A stretch of 64,000 nt of DNA from assembly GCA_020636045.1 (NCBI GenBank), contig JACJYP010000015.1, forward strand, positions 1-64,000, in the 5' to 3' direction. A program made the translations under genes and the position numbers. Shown in pieces: positions 62,620-64,000 of the stretch; the first letter of the stretch is position 1; each line of letters begins with the position of its first letter. The notes under the pieces were generated by a model. It was not told the origin of the DNA. It was given only the letters and a program-made list of their open reading frames with translations, and did not search any database. This stretch comes from Lewinellaceae bacterium (lineage in GTDB: Bacteria > Bacteroidota > Bacteroidia > Chitinophagales > Saprospiraceae).

Positions 62620-64000
62620 TCAGAACTGAAAGGTCATGCTCAGACTTGGCAAAATGGGCAACTGATCAACCCGGGTAAACCGGACGCGGTCGAAATAGAA
62701 AATATTCGGCCGGTCGTACACATTGGTGCAGGAAGCCGTGATCTCGAGGTTTGTGTATTTTGAAAACCGGAAAACCCGCTTGACAGACAGGTCGAGGCGG
62801 TGATAATAGGGCAGCCGGCCGCCATTGCGTACATCCGAATAAATAATGCCCAGATCTCCATTGCCGCCGTATACATCAGTATCGATACCGTCGTCAAAAT
62901 TGTAATTGGTAAAGAAGCCCTGCGTCTGCGTAAAGGGAAAACCGGATCCAAAATTCCAACGCGCGCCGAATTCCCACTCACTTTTGCGTCCCAATTGATA
63001 GGTAGCCACAAGGTTGAGGTTGTGTCGACGGTCGAACACGGGCGGGTATTCCTGCTCGCCGTCGTTGCGGGTGACGAAACCCAGAGAATAAGAGCCCCAG
63101 AGATAGGCGCGTTTTGCTTCGATCTTCAAGGAAACATCCAGGCCGTAAGCCTTGCCCGTTTCGGTGGTGTAGTCGGGGTCCTGAGGCAACTCCTTGTTCC
63201 GGTTAAGGGCGATGAGCTGAGTAAAATCCTTATAATAGCCTTCAATATTCAGATCGAAGTTACGCGTCACATCAATTTCGAAACCTGCGACACCATGAAT
63301 TGCCTTTTGCAATTTGTGATCGACCCGTTCTGTCGAGTTTGGCTTGTAAAACGTCTCTTCCGGACCCGAGAGGAACCCGACGAACAGGTTGACCACGTCG
63401 CGTTCGTTGATCGTGGAGAGCAGGTTTTGGGAATAAAGGCCTCCCGCAGCCTTGAAACGCAGGTTGTTGCTGATGTTGTACTTCATACCCAGCCTCGGTT
63501 CGGGGGAGGTGTTGTTGAGCGACTGGTAGTACTGCAGGCGAAAACCCGGCTCAATGACCAGGTTTCCAAACTTGCGTTTCCAGCGGATGTATCCGCTGAT
63601 TTCCGTTGTATTTTCGTTTTGATCGAAAGGAAACCCCTTGGGATTGTAATACTCGAACGTGGTGCGAAAGCCGGTGAGTTCGATACCGTAATTGAATTCG
63701 GTATTGCGGCCGAAACTGGTGAAGTTCAGCCCGCCGAAGTAACCGGAGATACCGCTTTCCCGAGGCAGGCGGTCTGCTTCCTCGATCCTGGAATCGTATT
63801 TTGAATAGGTGAAGGTCCCTCCGACAATGGTGTTCGAGTTGGTCGGAATAAGGGTGAAATCCATGCCGCCGCCACCGCTTTCCCACATAAAGTCAGCGAT
63901 CGGGTAGTTGACACCGTCGTCGTACTTGAAGCCGAAAAAGTTGAGTTTGCTGCCATTACCGGTCAGCAGGGACAGTTTACCATAAACATCGCGGTAATCA
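62620..64000 (-). CDS. TonB-dependent receptor, C-terminal part (N-terminus beyond window)
   Basis: 460 codons are visible; the frame is open to the window's right edge, so the plug domain and signal lie outside. The visible part is a ligand-gated 22-strand barrel: alternating strand pairs such as GYIRWKRKFGNLVIEPGFRL, a PRLGMKYNISNNLRFKAAGG turn characteristic of TonB receptors, and the C-terminal strand LSMTFQF ending in Phe. No SusD partner is visible. The cargo cannot be told; the tight link to selD two bases downstream is noteworthy but not evidence of selenium uptake. Confidence 0.85.
   Translation of the reverse strand, partial: DYRDVYGKLSLLTGNGSKLNFFGFKYDDGVNYPIADFMWESGGGGMDFTLIPTNSNTIVGGTFTYSKYDSRIEEADRLPRESGISGYFGGLNFTSFGRNTEFNYGIELTGFRTTFEYYNPKGFPFDQNENTTEISGYIRWKRKFGNLVIEPGFRLQYYQSLNNTSPEPRLGMKYNISNNLRFKAAGGLYSQNLLSTINERDVVNLFVGFLSGPEETFYKPNSTERVDHKLQKAIHGVAGFEIDVTRNFDLNIEGYYKDFTQLIALNRNKELPQDPDYTTETGKAYGLDVSLKIEAKRAYLWGSYSLGFVTRNDGEQEYPPVFDRRHNLNLVATYQLGRKSEWEFGARWNFGSGFPFTQTQGFFTNYNFDDGIDTDVYGGNGDLGIIYSDVRNGGRLPYYHRLDLSVKRVFRFSKYTNLEITASCTNVYDRPNIFYFDRVRFTRVDQLPILPSLSMTFQF

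Noticed and set aside
62800..63804. Plus-strand ORF of 334 residues opposite the TonB receptor
   Set aside because: The minus frame has barrel strands and the C-terminal Phe; the plus frame is a shadow.
1..64000. tRNA or rRNA genes
   Set aside because: I found no T-loop (GGTTCGAxTCC-like) sequences in cloverleaf context and no rRNA-like stretches by eye; a covariance-model search would settle this.

Overview
The window reads as one contiguous piece of a chromosome from a member of the Bacteroidetes, probably a Saprospiria- or Chitinophagales-like bacterium (the lineage below phylum level is inference). The phylum call rests on several things. There are type IX secretion (T9SS) type A C-terminal domains on secreted proteins. 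A LytS/LytTR two-component pair and a MoxR-DUF58-BatA-BatB-BatC aerotolerance operon are present, as are a TonB-dependent receptor and a BT_3928-type DoxX protein. Many genes are preceded by the Bacteroidetes -7 promoter motif TAnnTTTG, and Shine-Dalgarno sequences are scarce. I see no rRNA, tRNA, insertion sequence, prophage or CRISPR array; most of the window is core chromosome.

Region 1-25 kb. A large secreted metzincin protease with alternating PKD domains runs off the left edge. It is followed by an outer-membrane barrel protein, class I fructose-bisphosphate aldolase, ArgS, a second small barrel protein, GlnS, a T9SS cargo protein, LpxB, and an Omp28-like T9SS cargo protein. Then come MutS2, a polytopic membrane protein, a VOC protein, a PAP2 phosphatase, a DoxX/BT_3928 protein, a lipoprotein MsrA, an M1 aminopeptidase and 6-phosphogluconate dehydrogenase.

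Region 25-39 kb. A 637-bp gene-free interval carries a 42-bp tandem repeat with six full copies and one partial copy. Next is a minus-strand run of DUF1761 protein, a split APH-like kinase and P-loop kinase pair, LytTR regulator and LytS-type kinase. The plus strand then carries an animal-type 6-pyruvoyl-tetrahydropterin synthase homologue and FolE, a GT39-like membrane protein, a lipoprotein, and a secreted 1008-residue coiled-coil protein. A P-loop protein and an HtrA protease follow on the minus strand.

Region 39-50 kb. DapF, a hypothetical envelope protein, a short nicotinate-phosphoribosyltransferase-like protein, a photolyase, a T9SS-exported GH9 cellulase, a DciA-like DUF721 protein, an MFS transporter, HemF, a nucleoside phosphorylase and two small unknown proteins, closed by a strong terminator at 50141-50175.

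Region 50-64 kb. The Bat operon (MoxR, DUF58, DUF4381-like, BatA, BatB, BatC) runs towards MiaB, a receiver-less sigma-54 activator and a thioredoxin-like envelope protein. A minus-strand group of TonB-dependent receptor (cut by the right edge), SelD and an orphan OppB-like permease ends the window.

The best candidates for something undescribed are the 42-bp repeat array (25348-25620), the giant secreted hendecad-like coiled coil (33825-36851) and the NAPRTase-like protein lacking its usual barrel motifs (41142-42101). None of these shows a complete new multi-gene system; the rest is largely recognisable core metabolism and envelope biology.
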